A stretch of 64,000 nt of DNA from DATNPX01 sp036702975 (GTDB lineage: Bacteria > Cyanobacteriota > Vampirovibrionia > Obscuribacterales > Obscuribacteraceae). The notes beneath the pieces are model-generated. The model searched no databases and was not told the origin of the DNA. It saw only the letters and a list, made by a program, of their open reading frames with translations. Below, in pieces: positions 8,318 to 16,170 of the stretch; position 1 is the first letter of the stretch; each line of letters begins with the position of its first letter. Both the position numbers and the translations under genes were made by a program. The stretch lies in contig DATNPX010000019.1 in assembly GCA_036702975.1 (NCBI GenBank), forward strand, positions 20,818 through 84,817, written 5' to 3'.

Positions 8318-8854
8318 CTAGCTGTTGCTGTTGCCATCTGGCTTGCTCGTCGTTACGGGAATCTTCTTTACGGTCTCTTTGTATTCCGCTGCTTTCGGCA
8401 GTTTTATTGTCAGCACCCCATTTTTGAAGGATGCTTCGGCTTTTTCTGTATCGACACAGTTTTCAGGCAACGGAATGGAGCGAGTAAAGGAGCCATAGCG
8501 CCTTTCCATACGGTATACGCCTTTGGCATTTTCTTCTTTCTCTTCTCTTTTTTCACCGCTTATGGTGAGCGTGTCTCGCGACATGGAGATGTCGATGTCT
8601 TTTTCGTTCATGCCCGGCACTTCAACGTTTATCTGGAATTCCTTATCTGTTTCGTGAACATCAAGCGAAGGGCTAAACTCCTGACCCAATCCCCTACTCA
8701 ATAGCGGCGATAAATTGAGAAAACGCTCAAACATTCGATCCAAGTCATTCAACGGATCACCGAAATCTGACCATAACGACGGAGGGTTATATTCATCTGT
8801 CCGCCTGATTGGCACCTGCTTGCGTCCCCATGGTACTATTTTGTTTAACGTCAT
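8318..8854 (-). CDS. Small heat-shock protein (Hsp20/alpha-crystallin), cytoplasmic
   Basis: 178 residues from the ATG at 8854, preceded by AGAGGAGGTG. Class A-like bacterial Hsp20: an N-terminal arm with WSDFGDPLNDLDRMFERF, the alpha-crystallin domain opening FQINVEVPGMNEKDIDIS, the YGSFTRSIPLP strand and A-S-FKNGVLTIKLPK, then a C-terminal KKIPV tail carrying an I-x-V-like element. ATP-independent chaperone that holds unfolding proteins. Its ATG overlaps the TGA of a 46-codon upstream gene (ATGA), so translation is probably coupled. Followed by the exported Hsp20 gene. Confidence 0.93.
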   Translation of the reverse strand: MTLNKIVPWGRKQVPIRRTDEYNPPSLWSDFGDPLNDLDRMFERFLNLSPLLSRGLGQEFSPSLDVHETDKEFQINVEVPGMNEKDIDISMSRDTLTISGEKREEKEENAKGVYRMERRYGSFTRSIPLPENCVDTEKAEASFKNGVLTIKLPKAAEYKETVKKIPVTTSKPDGNSNS

Positions 8855-8991
8855 AACGAAAGCACCTCCTCTGTTTCGACGATAGTAAAGGCAAGCGCCG
8901 CCAAAACTCGCAGTTGTTCGGGATTGGCCCTCCCACAACCAGCTTGAATATATTGGTCTAGCAGTTCTTCGTTAAGCTTCGCAGCTTTCAT
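8851..8991 (-). CDS. 46-residue small protein translationally coupled to hsp20
   Basis: Open frame of 46 codons starting at the ATG at 8991 with GAGGTGG six bases upstream, reading MKAAKLNEELLDQ, continuing through RANPEQLRVLAAL and ending VETEEVLSL. Its TGA overlaps the hsp20 ATG by ATGA, and the hsp20 Shine-Dalgarno lies inside this frame. The acidic, helical composition and the proper initiation site support a real gene. No family recognised. It could be a leader peptide that sets hsp20 translation, or a small partner protein; both are inference. Confidence 0.6.
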   Translation of the reverse strand: MKAAKLNEELLDQYIQAGCGRANPEQLRVLAALAFTIVETEEVLSL

Positions 8992-9305
8992 GATGCACCA
9001 CCTCTGAATCTAGTAGCAAAGGGAATGTAAAATGATGAGTTGTTTTTGCTTAGGGTGAGTTGGTTCCGTCTGTTCTGCACCCAATATCTTTGATACCAAA
9101 TTTCATCTTTTTAGGCCAGAAATTGAACGGAATTTTTATCTTCTTGTATCGCCAGCATCCAGGCACTGCTCTAGTTCTTCGACATTTCTGGTCTGCTCAA
9201 CTTGAGACTTTTCTCGTTGCTGTAAATCCACTTCGCCGGGCTTAGTTGGCCGCCCAAAGATCAAATCTGAGTGAGCTTGTGTCTGGTAAATTGCAGGCCA
9301 TAGGT
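8992..9305. other. Upstream region of the hsp20 unit, no sure gene
   Basis: 314 bp holding the presumed promoter of the leftward heat-shock genes. TGATGAGT at 9033-9040 equals one arm of the palindrome in front of the other hsp20 operon (28521-28542). A minus-strand frame ending at 9136 and open to about 9310 has a Glu/Gln-rich protein-like composition but no clear start, so it is not called. Confidence 0.35.
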
Positions 9306-9560
9306 CTACAAAAGACTACCAGGCGAAATTCCTAATTCGCAAGCGAGTCTGTAAAGCGTAAGCATGTCGATATCGTAACGGCCTGCTTCAATCAACGCCA
9401 GTCTGGTCAATGAAATATTGGCCGCTCGGCATAGCGCTAGCCGTGTCATATTTCTCGATTTGCGGGCGGTCATTACTCGTCGGGCTAAAACAGACAAACA
9501 AACAAAACTCAGGTTGGCTTCATGCAGATCGCTGTTTAGTGTTTTTTGAATATTGCTCAT
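9306..9560 (-). CDS. XRE-family HTH regulator, short
   Basis: 84 residues with a single Cro/C1-type helix-turn-helix at about 25-80: ARRVMTARKSRNMTRLALC, then AANISLTRLALIEAGRYDID as the recognition region, and TLYRLACELGISPGSLL closing the five-helix domain. Nothing else is present. Its ATG follows the stop of the degenerate-receiver gene by three bases, so the two are one operon. It may act as the DNA-binding output of that receiver-like protein, which is inference from linkage. Target unknown. Confidence 0.75.
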   Translation of the reverse strand: MSNIQKTLNSDLHEANLSFVCLSVLARRVMTARKSRNMTRLALCRAANISLTRLALIEAGRYDIDMLTLYRLACELGISPGSLL

Positions 9561-9563
9561 GAG

Positions 9564-10040
9564 CTATTTCTCGACGATTTTGCGCCGCATAATTTTTAGC
9601 CGTTTCTCTGAAGGCAAAGGCACCATTTTCGGTGGCATCTCTGCATTCGCTAGTGTTGTTTGTATTGTTTCCTGGACCAGTCTATAAAGTCGTTTCGAGT
9701 CAAAATCTGACATCGCGAAATAATGTGTTGCACCCAGCATCTGACAAGTCACTTCCAGCGAATCATTCAGGGCTTTTGCAAAACTGGTCTGATGGAGGTC
9801 TACGAGAATGATCGGCAGCTGGCTGAGATGTGGATGTTTGCGAATGATGCGAACGAAGTCCAGCGCGTTTTCTAGCTCTAGGTGAACGCCACTAATGATC
9901 AGATCGAAGTTGCTCTTTTCTAACGCGGCGAGCGCTTTTGAAATTGTGTTGCAAACACGTAGCCTGTAGCCGAACGAGTGCAGGCACTTTTTGACTTCGG
10001 CAATTTTGTCCTTACGGTCTTCAAGATAAAGGATAGGCAT
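9564..10040 (-). CDS. Degenerate response-regulator receiver lacking the phospho-acceptor Asp
   Basis: 158 residues with the receiver fold: LYLEDRKDKIAEVKKCLHS at the start with acidic Glu7-Asp8, then FDLIISGVHLELENAL, where the usual DLIxxD phospho-acceptor Asp is replaced by Gly51. The conserved Lys near the end is also lost (GATHYFAMSDF, Met in the Lys position). It therefore cannot be phosphorylated in the normal way and is a pseudo-receiver. A basic C-terminal tail (KRLKIMRRKIVEK) follows. Operonic with the XRE gene just downstream, and 160 bp from the divergent XRE-KaiB gene; pseudo-receivers also occur in clock proteins such as KaiA and CikA, so the neighbourhood is suggestive. Confidence 0.75.
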   Translation of the reverse strand: MPILYLEDRKDKIAEVKKCLHSFGYRLRVCNTISKALAALEKSNFDLIISGVHLELENALDFVRIIRKHPHLSQLPIILVDLHQTSFAKALNDSLEVTCQMLGATHYFAMSDFDSKRLYRLVQETIQTTLANAEMPPKMVPLPSEKRLKIMRRKIVEK

Positions 10041-10203
10041 TGTTTTCCCTTTATCGCGATATATGACTAGTTGTATAACACGACGGGGCTGTCCTGAAAA
10101 GGATTCTAAATTGGCGGTTTGGTTAATTTGCCTTGTTGAATAAATCTATGGTACTGGGTTTGCGGCGTTTTTGTAATATACTTAAAGTTTCGGGACTTTA
10201 CAG

Positions 10204-10812
10204 ATGGTTTCAAGGAAAAAGAGCAGCAAGCGCGAACGTGTGCGGGGTGACAATTTCTCCGCTAATTTCATCGCTCGGGGCGAATTGCTGCAGGCCATTC
10301 AGGAAGCCGTTCGCACTCGGCAGTGGACTCAAACTGAGACGGCCGAGTTTTTAGGCGTGACACAGCCTCGGATTTCGCACCTTATGCAAGGCCGTGTGGA
10401 TCAATTCACGGTAGATATGCTCATGCTCTGGCTTGAGAAGTTGGGCAAAGATGTAACGGTGCAAGTACGCAACAACGTATTTGCCAGTAAGGAAAAAGTC
10501 AAACTGACATTGTATGTACTTGGTGCCCAGAAAGAGAATGCGATAGAACTTATCGCCAGGCTGTTTGGTGGCGACGTAAGCAAATTCGAGCTGAAAGTGA
10601 TAGACGTTTTGGAGGATCCTGAATCGGCCAGGCAAGCGAGAATTATAGCGACGCCTTCTCTTGTGAAGGAATGGCCGGAGCCGCGCACTGTTTTTGTCGG
10701 TGACCTTAGTGCGGCTTCAATCCGCTGGCAGCTTGCAACAGCTGACGAGCGTACTCGAAACGAAAGAGATATCGCGCAGGAACTTAAGCAGGCCAGTACA
10801 AGATGCTCGTGA
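10204..10812 (+). CDS. XRE HTH - KaiB domain fusion protein
   Basis: 202 residues in two parts. Residues 27-90 form a helix-turn-helix of the HigA/HTH_37 type: WTQTETAEFLGVTQPRISHL followed by MLMLWLEKLGKDV. Residues 98-180 match KaiB closely: KLTLYVLG, then LKVIDVLEDPE, IIATPSLVKEWPEP and VFVGDLS, the same order and spacing as the clock protein (LYVAG, LKVIDVL, ILATPTL, IGDLS). A charged 20-residue tail follows. KaiB binds KaiC, and a KaiB-like domain is the sensor of SasA kinases; joining it directly to a DNA-binding domain would give a one-step output. No kaiC lies in the window. Start ATG has only a weak ribosome site. Divergent from the pseudo-receiver/XRE operon. Confidence 0.8.
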   Translation: MVSRKKSSKRERVRGDNFSANFIARGELLQAIQEAVRTRQWTQTETAEFLGVTQPRISHLMQGRVDQFTVDMLMLWLEKLGKDVTVQVRNNVFASKEKVKLTLYVLGAQKENAIELIARLFGGDVSKFELKVIDVLEDPESARQARIIATPSLVKEWPEPRTVFVGDLSAASIRWQLATADERTRNERDIAQELKQASTRCS

Positions 10813-10971
10813 CGAATCACAGAATGCGTGAGAAAAGCGCCAGGACGAAAGACAGCTCCGCCACGAGAAGCGATACGATTAGACTTCTCTTAAATCATAC
10901 ATAATGCACGGAACCTTCCGTGTCGATTCCTGTCGATGAGTAGACTCAGCCATCTAAAAAAAGGAATCGCG

Positions 10972-13188
10972 ATGCTTGTTGATAATCACTTACGCTCTTT
11001 TTTAGTAGTCCTTACTCTAACCATAGTCACTGTTCAATCAACTGCAGCAGCGGCTGCTGCTAACAAATCTCAGGGCGATCACTACGATGACAAAGGCACT
11101 ACTATATCCGGTCAGCCTTATACCAACCCAGCTGCTAGTGGTGAATTGCATCAGACTGGCGAAGGGACCCTCCCATCAATGACGACAAGCTTGGGAGTGC
11201 CGGTTTCAGATGACCAAAATTCGCTCAAGGCCGGTCCGCGAGGACCAATTCTAATGGAAGATTTTGTTGCCAGAGACAAGATCTTTCACTTCGACCATGA
11301 ACGCATTCCCGAACGAGTTGTTCATGCTCGTGGTTTCGGTGCACATGGTTACTTCGAAAATTACGGTTCTCTCGGCGAAATTACAAAGGCTGATCTTTTT
11401 CAGCGACCCGGCGAGCGCACACCTGTATTTGTGCGCTTCTCTACGGTAGCAGGAAACAAGGGTTCGTGCGACCTAGCGCGTGACGTGAGAGGATTTGCCA
11501 CTAAATTCTATACAAAGCAGGGCAATTGGGATCTAGTCGGCAACAACATTCCGGTGTTTTTCATCCAGGACGGTATGAAATTTCCTGATCTCATTCATGC
11601 TGCCAAACAGGAACCGGACCGGGGCTTTCCGCAGGCTCAAACGGCCCACACAAATTTCTGGGATTTCATTTCACTTACTCCTGAATCCATGCACATGGTC
11701 ATGTGGATTATGTCTGATCGTGCAATTCCTCGTTCCTTCAGATTTATGGAGGGCTTTGGAGTAAATACTTACCGGCTTGTAAATGCTTCCGGACAGAGCA
11801 AATTTGTCAAATTTCTTTGGAAACCAAAGCAAGGCTTGCAATCTGTGTTGTGGGCGGAAGCTGTGAAAATAAATGGAGCCGATCCTGACTTTCATCGTCG
11901 CGACCTATGGAATGCGATCAATGAAGGACATTATCCAGAGTACGAATTATGTTTCCAGGTTTTCGATGAGGACTTCGCGCGCAAATTCGATTTCGACGTG
12001 CTTGATGACACGAAGCTTATTCCCGAGGAGCTTGTGCCTCTTCAACGGGTGGGTCGAATGGTTTTGAACAAAAATGTGGATAATTTCTTTGAAGAGACAG
12101 AGCAAGCTGCTTTCTGCACTCAAAACATTGTGCCCGGCATCGATTTCTCTAACGATCCAATGTTGCAACTGAGAAATTTTTCGTATCTTGACACGCAGTT
12201 AAAGCGGCTTGGTTCGCCAAACTTTACACAGCTTCCAATCAATGCTCCGCACTGTCCAGTCTTCAATTTCCAACAAGATGGGCATATGTCCATGCAAAAT
12301 CCCAAAGGGCGTGTCAACTATGAACCAAACAGTGCAGGTGTGGGTCCGCGAGAAAATCCGCATACGGGATACACCACTTTTTCAGAAGCGGTCCAAGGTT
12401 CAAAGATTAGACCACGTTCTGAAACCTTTGCCGATCACTATAGCCAAGCTCGCCAATTTTATATAAGCCAAACACCAGCCGAGCAGGAGCATATAGCAGA
12501 TGCTCTGGTGTTTGAACTATCTAAAGTCGATAAAGTGGCGGTGCGCGAACGCATGGTCGCTCATATGGAAAATATCGACAAAGTGCTAGCAGAGAGGATA
12601 GCTAAGGGCCTTGGACTACGAAATATGCCTCCGGCTGCTATTGCCGCTCGCCCAACCAAAATGGATTTGCCCCCTTCCGATGCGCTCAGTATTATCAAGA
12701 ATGGACCAAAGAGTTTTAAGAACCGACGGCTCGGTATACTTGTATCTGATGGTGTTGATGCTTCGATATTCGATTCTTTGAAAGCTGCGGCGAAGAATGC
12801 AGGTGCGGACGTGTCGGTAATTGCACCAACTATCGCCGGAGTTGACACCCGTGAAGGCACGCATATTGATGCTGACTATAGAATCAACGGTGGTCCGTCG
12901 GTTCTGTTCGATGCAGTTGCCGTGCTTTTGTCACCTCAGGGGGCAGCGCAGCTTTCGACGGAAGCGACTGCTCGCGATTTTGTCGCTGACGCCTTTGCTC
13001 ATCTCAAATTCATCGCATTCAATAATGATGCAAAAGAATTATTAGCAAAAGCAGGCTTAGCATCAGATGCCGATGAAGGATTGATACCACTGAGTAGTGC
13101 CCTTGATGCAAAACGGTTTATTGACGCCTGTGGAAAACTTCGCTTGTGGAGCCGAGAACCGTATTTGAAGATGGCACCACACAAATAG
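10972..13188 (+). CDS. katE: Large-subunit (HPII-type) catalase with signal peptide
   Basis: 738 residues from the ATG at 10972 (AAGGAA upstream); an ATG at 10936 would bury the signal peptide and is rejected. Residues 1-30 are a signal peptide ending in an Ala run, so the enzyme is probably periplasmic, unlike E. coli HPII. The catalase core has the active His118 in RVVHARGFGAHG, the NNIPVFF segment, and haem-ligand Tyr405 in FSYLDTQ. The last 170 residues are the flavodoxin/class-I-amidotransferase-like domain (RRLGILVSDGVD) that defines clade 2 large catalases. Removes hydrogen peroxide. A strong terminator follows. Confidence 0.95.
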   Translation: MLVDNHLRSFLVVLTLTIVTVQSTAAAAAANKSQGDHYDDKGTTISGQPYTNPAASGELHQTGEGTLPSMTTSLGVPVSDDQNSLKAGPRGPILMEDFVARDKIFHFDHERIPERVVHARGFGAHGYFENYGSLGEITKADLFQRPGERTPVFVRFSTVAGNKGSCDLARDVRGFATKFYTKQGNWDLVGNNIPVFFIQDGMKFPDLIHAAKQEPDRGFPQAQTAHTNFWDFISLTPESMHMVMWIMSDRAIPRSFRFMEGFGVNTYRLVNASGQSKFVKFLWKPKQGLQSVLWAEAVKINGADPDFHRRDLWNAINEGHYPEYELCFQVFDEDFARKFDFDVLDDTKLIPEELVPLQRVGRMVLNKNVDNFFEETEQAAFCTQNIVPGIDFSNDPMLQLRNFSYLDTQLKRLGSPNFTQLPINAPHCPVFNFQQDGHMSMQNPKGRVNYEPNSAGVGPRENPHTGYTTFSEAVQGSKIRPRSETFADHYSQARQFYISQTPAEQEHIADALVFELSKVDKVAVRERMVAHMENIDKVLAERIAKGLGLRNMPPAAIAARPTKMDLPPSDALSIIKNGPKSFKNRRLGILVSDGVDASIFDSLKAAAKNAGADVSVIAPTIAGVDTREGTHIDADYRINGGPSVLFDAVAVLLSPQGAAQLSTEATARDFVADAFAHLKFIAFNNDAKELLAKAGLASDADEGLIPLSSALDAKRFIDACGKLRLWSREPYLKMAPHK

Positions 13189-13233
13189 AGATTTCGCAGA
13201 AGTCATGATATGAAAAGGCACTGTACGGATCAA

Positions 13234-13268
13234 GGCAAGCCGGTCCTTCGAACCGGCTTGCCTATTTT
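13234..13268. terminator. Bidirectional terminator between catalase and histone-like gene
   Basis: GGCAAGCCGGT (13234-13244) pairs over 11 bp with ACCGGCTTGCC (13252-13262), loop of seven bases, followed by TATTTT. The genes on both sides converge on it. Confidence 0.85.
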
Positions 13269-13283
13269 CGATGTTTGCTAAGA

Positions 13284-13745
13284 CTAGGCGGCTTTATGTT
13301 TCCGCGCGGCTGCTCCTTTCTTTCCCGCTGCCGACAGTTTCTGTCTAGTCGAGGCACTTATTTTGCGGCTAGAGCTGACTTTCTTTGCGGAGCTGGTCTT
13401 TTTTGTAGCAGACTTAGCGGTTTCGCGCTTGATATTGGAGCCTGCCTTGGAAGCACCTTTTTGTCCGGCTTTGGACAATTTCGCGTGTGTAGAGCCTTTC
13501 GTTTTAGCCGGGCCCGTTCTCTTCGTGGTGCTTTTTTTGGCAGTAGATTTTTTCGAACTTCGGCTTGGGCTTGTTTTCTTTGCAGCCGATTTTTTCCGTC
13601 CGCCGCCTGTGTATTTGTTCACCGTAGCCCACCCAATTCGTTCTGCTTGTTCTTCGCTGCCGCCGCGTTTTTCGACGCTCTCTTCGATGTGTTCGGCCAT
13701 CCTTTTTTGCTTATCGGTATAACTCGATTTATCACCTCTAGGCAT
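13284..13745 (-). CDS. Lysine-rich, histone-H1-like protein with stress-protein N-terminal domain
   Basis: 153 residues. The first 50 (MPRGDKSSYTDKQKRMAEHI, then GWATVNKYTGGG) match a small conserved domain usually labelled plasmid stabilisation protein in databases. The remaining 100 residues are Lys/Ala/Ser/Thr-rich with AAKK, TAKKSTTKR and SAGKKGAAARK repeats, like eukaryotic H1 tails and bacterial Hc1/AlgP tails. Likely binds DNA non-specifically and compacts or protects the nucleoid (inference). GAGGAGG precedes the start. Convergent with catalase, sharing its terminator. Confidence 0.7.
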   Translation of the reverse strand: MPRGDKSSYTDKQKRMAEHIEESVEKRGGSEEQAERIGWATVNKYTGGGRKKSAAKKTSPSRSSKKSTAKKSTTKRTGPAKTKGSTHAKLSKAGQKGASKAGSNIKRETAKSATKKTSSAKKVSSSRKISASTRQKLSAAGKKGAAARKHKAA

Positions 13746-13877
13746 GTCAATTCCCTCCTCTCAATTTCTTACGGCCGCTGACGAGGTTTGAGTCAAATGG
13801 TTCCATTGCATCTAATTTGGAACTTTTCGGTGGAAAGTTACACGATTATACGTCAGCGTCGTGAAGAGGAAATCAGC

Positions 13878-14129
13878 ATGAGAACACTATTAGCGCTCGT
13901 CGCTTGCAATCTGTTGTTCGCTGCCGTTGCGCAAGCACAGAATACGAGCACACCGCAACAAACAACAAATACAAATAATTCCAGGTCCACAAGTCGGAGC
14001 CAATTCCCTCAGTCACCTCAATCCACACAGGATTACAGGAACGGCCAGAGTACTTCGACAGTGACTAATCCAGCAACAGGAGCGCGTCCACGAACCATTA
14101 ACGGGACCGGAAGTGTTACAGCTAAATGA
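13878..14129 (+). CDS. Small secreted Ser/Thr/Asn/Gln-rich protein
   Basis: 83 residues from the ATG at 13878 (GAGG upstream), chosen because it starts a clean signal peptide (LLALVACNLLFAAVAQAQ); the longer frame from 13788 would put 30 residues ahead of it. The mature protein is low complexity, made of Ser, Thr, Asn, Gln and Pro, probably disordered and outside the cytoplasm. No domain recognised. A terminator-like hairpin follows. Confidence 0.55.
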   Translation: MRTLLALVACNLLFAAVAQAQNTSTPQQTTNTNNSRSTSRSQFPQSPQSTQDYRNGQSTSTVTNPATGARPRTINGTGSVTAK

Positions 14130-14153
14130 AGCAATTGTTTCAGACTGCTTTTT
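14129..14153 (+). terminator. Probable terminator after the small secreted gene
   Basis: AAGCA (14129-14133) with TTG pairs with CAG and TGCTT (ending 14150), then a T5 run (14149-14153). Imperfect stem, so moderate confidence. Nothing further is seen to 14280. Confidence 0.45.
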
Positions 14154-14280
14154 GCTAACCCAAAATATGACATTGCTGAGGGAACAACTAACACAAGAAA
14201 ATGTCTAAACAACTCAAAAGAACAACATGTTCAACTTCTACGTTGAATGGAGGTTCTTTAAAAGAATGGTGAAACGTTCT

Positions 14281-14313
14281 CCAGTGCCTCTGCCGAATTC
14301 GCAGAGGCATTGG
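14281..14313 (+). promoter_or_regulatory. 13-bp hairpin in the leader of the alcohol dehydrogenase gene
   Basis: CCAGTGCCTCTGC (14281-14293) pairs with GCAGAGGCATTGG (14301-14313) with one G-U pair and loop CGAATTC, 27 bp before the start codon. It lacks a U-run. It could stabilise the mRNA, insulate from upstream reading, or be an operator. Confidence 0.5.
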
Positions 14314-14340
14314 TTCAAGCGGAGCTGGAGGTGAAGTCAT

Positions 14341-15564
14341 ATGAAAGCTGTAGTGTTCAAGAGTGTTGGCGATATTAGAGTGGAGGATGTACCTGAACCT
14401 ACAATTCAGGATGCTACCGATGCCATTATTCGTATAACGGCAAGCTCCATTTGTGGTACTGATTTGCACATGGTGCGTGGGACGATGCCCGGTATGAAAG
14501 CGGGCACCATCTTAGGTCATGAGGCTGTAGGAATAGTTGAATCGGTCGGAGTTCAGGTGACGAATTTTTCGGTAGGCGACAGAGTCGTTGTTTGCTCCAC
14601 GATAGCTTGCGGAGCCTGCCGCTTTTGTCAGTGCGGAGAATTCTCCAGCTGCGATAATGCCAATCCCAACGGTCCTGATGCGGGAACTGCGTTTTTTGGC
14701 GGTCCAGCAAGTACAGGCCCCATTAATGGATTGCAGGCTGAGCGTGCAAGGATCCCTTTCGCGGATACGACTCTTGTGCGCCTAAGCGATTCCATATCAG
14801 ACGAAGATGCGCTATTGACCAGTGATATCTTCCCCACCGGCTTTATGGCTGCTGAATTTGCGGATATAAATGCTGGCGATAGTGTTGCGGTTTTCGGCTG
14901 TGGACCGGTTGGGCAAATGGCAATTGCCAGTGCCAAGTTGCTTGGCGCGAGCGAGATTTTTGCGGTTGATTGCATTCCTGAACGATTGAAACTGGCACAG
15001 CATCAAGGAGCTGTTCCTATAGACTACGCATCGGTTGATCCAGTGAAAACTCTCAAGGGATACACAAATGAGGTTGGCCCCGATGCGTGCATAGATGCGG
15101 TCGGCGTTGATGCGCAGTCGGCGCCGAGTGGACCAGCGAAAGCAGATTTGCAGGCAAAACTGTTGAATACCATTGATCAGAGAATAGTGGCTCCGCATGC
15201 GGTGCCATTCGGTGACCAATGGCGCCAAGGCGACGCACCAACACAGGTTTTGCGTTGGTGTACCGAAGCGGTGCGGAAGGTAGGAAGGATATCGATAGTG
15301 GGCGTCTATCCTCCCCAAGTTCAACTTTATCCCATTGGTGGTGCTCTCGAAAAATCGTTGACTATTAGAGGGGCCAACTGCAGCCACCGCCGATATGTCG
15401 AGCGCTTGCTAAAGCTTATTGAACAGGGCGCTTTTAAGCCATCTCAGGTGCTAGCACAGCAAAAGTCACTTACTGCAGCCGTCGACTGTTATAAGAATTT
15501 CGACCATCGCCAGGAAGGATGGTTTAAGGTGGAGCTACTGCCTGGGACGGAAGCAGCAGCATAG
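14341..15564 (+). CDS. Zinc-dependent alcohol dehydrogenase (formaldehyde-dehydrogenase-like)
   Basis: 407-residue medium-chain dehydrogenase. Catalytic zinc ligands Cys38 (SSICGTDLH) and His60-Glu61 (LGHEAVG); structural zinc cysteines 90, 93, 96 and 104. The Rossmann motif is VFGCGPVGQMA. Insertions such as SDIFPTGFMAAEF and DACIDAVGV place it with the glutathione-independent formaldehyde/S-(hydroxymethyl)-type group found with stress genes, rather than classical ethanol dehydrogenase. Oxidises an alcohol or aldehyde with NAD(P). GGAGGTG precedes the ATG. A paralogue lies at 29961 on the other strand. Confidence 0.9.
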   Translation: MKAVVFKSVGDIRVEDVPEPTIQDATDAIIRITASSICGTDLHMVRGTMPGMKAGTILGHEAVGIVESVGVQVTNFSVGDRVVVCSTIACGACRFCQCGEFSSCDNANPNGPDAGTAFFGGPASTGPINGLQAERARIPFADTTLVRLSDSISDEDALLTSDIFPTGFMAAEFADINAGDSVAVFGCGPVGQMAIASAKLLGASEIFAVDCIPERLKLAQHQGAVPIDYASVDPVKTLKGYTNEVGPDACIDAVGVDAQSAPSGPAKADLQAKLLNTIDQRIVAPHAVPFGDQWRQGDAPTQVLRWCTEAVRKVGRISIVGVYPPQVQLYPIGGALEKSLTIRGANCSHRRYVERLLKLIEQGAFKPSQVLAQQKSLTAAVDCYKNFDHRQEGWFKVELLPGTEAAA

Positions 15565-15776
15565 GAACACAACATACCAGGAATGCAAAGAATGTTCCTG
15601 AATGTCTTGAAGAATAACTCAAACGAGTGTGAAAGCGCGTGACCACGGAAGGCAGTACGATTTTGCCTTCATCGATGTGCACCAGAACGCTCATAGCTTC
15701 CAACCTGGTCGGTCGTTAAAGAACATCGCCAGTCCCGATACCAGCAATATCAAAGCAGCCCAGACGAGGACATTAA

Positions 15777-15968
15777 TCATGAATACTGGCATTTAGCCTT
15801 GTGTTGAGCACTTGCCTTTTGCAATTCCCCGAGCTCAAGGACCTTTCCTTGTGCAGCTATGTCGAGCTTGAGTTGCATTTTAGCGGCAATCATTTTGACT
15901 ACGTGTTCTTGAATCTCCGCAATCGACCAAGTCGGATTAATTTGCTGTTTTGGGATAGATTGAGTCAT
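15777..15968 (-). CDS. Small hypothetical protein
   Basis: 63 residues from the ATG at 15968, with AGAGGTG six bases upstream. Reads MTQSIPKQQINPTWSIAEIQ, then a predicted helix rich in Lys, Gln and Ala and a Cys near the end. No family recognised. Initiation signal and helical composition support it; isolated between two plus-strand genes. The 15565-15776 stretch before it shows no gene. Confidence 0.45.
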   Translation of the reverse strand: MTQSIPKQQINPTWSIAEIQEHVVKMIAAKMQLKLDIAAQGKVLELGELQKASAQHKAKCQYS

Positions 15969-16170
15969 ACACACCTCTTACCGATAAGCAGTTGTTGTCG
16001 ACGATCTCAGACACCGAAAATAACGAGTGGTTCCCAATTTGAGTTGAGCGAAAGTTGAATTATTTTATGATTTTGGGGAACCATTCGCATCTGCAGGTGT
16101 CTAATCTAACCCTGTGCGTGAACAACAACGACAGATTTTCGTGTCCAGTGCTTTTTTAAGGAATAGTGAT

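Noticed and set aside
9060..9245. 61-codon plus-strand frame upstream of the heat-shock unit
   Set aside because: Hydrophobic, unlike a protein, no initiation signal; lies in a presumed promoter region.
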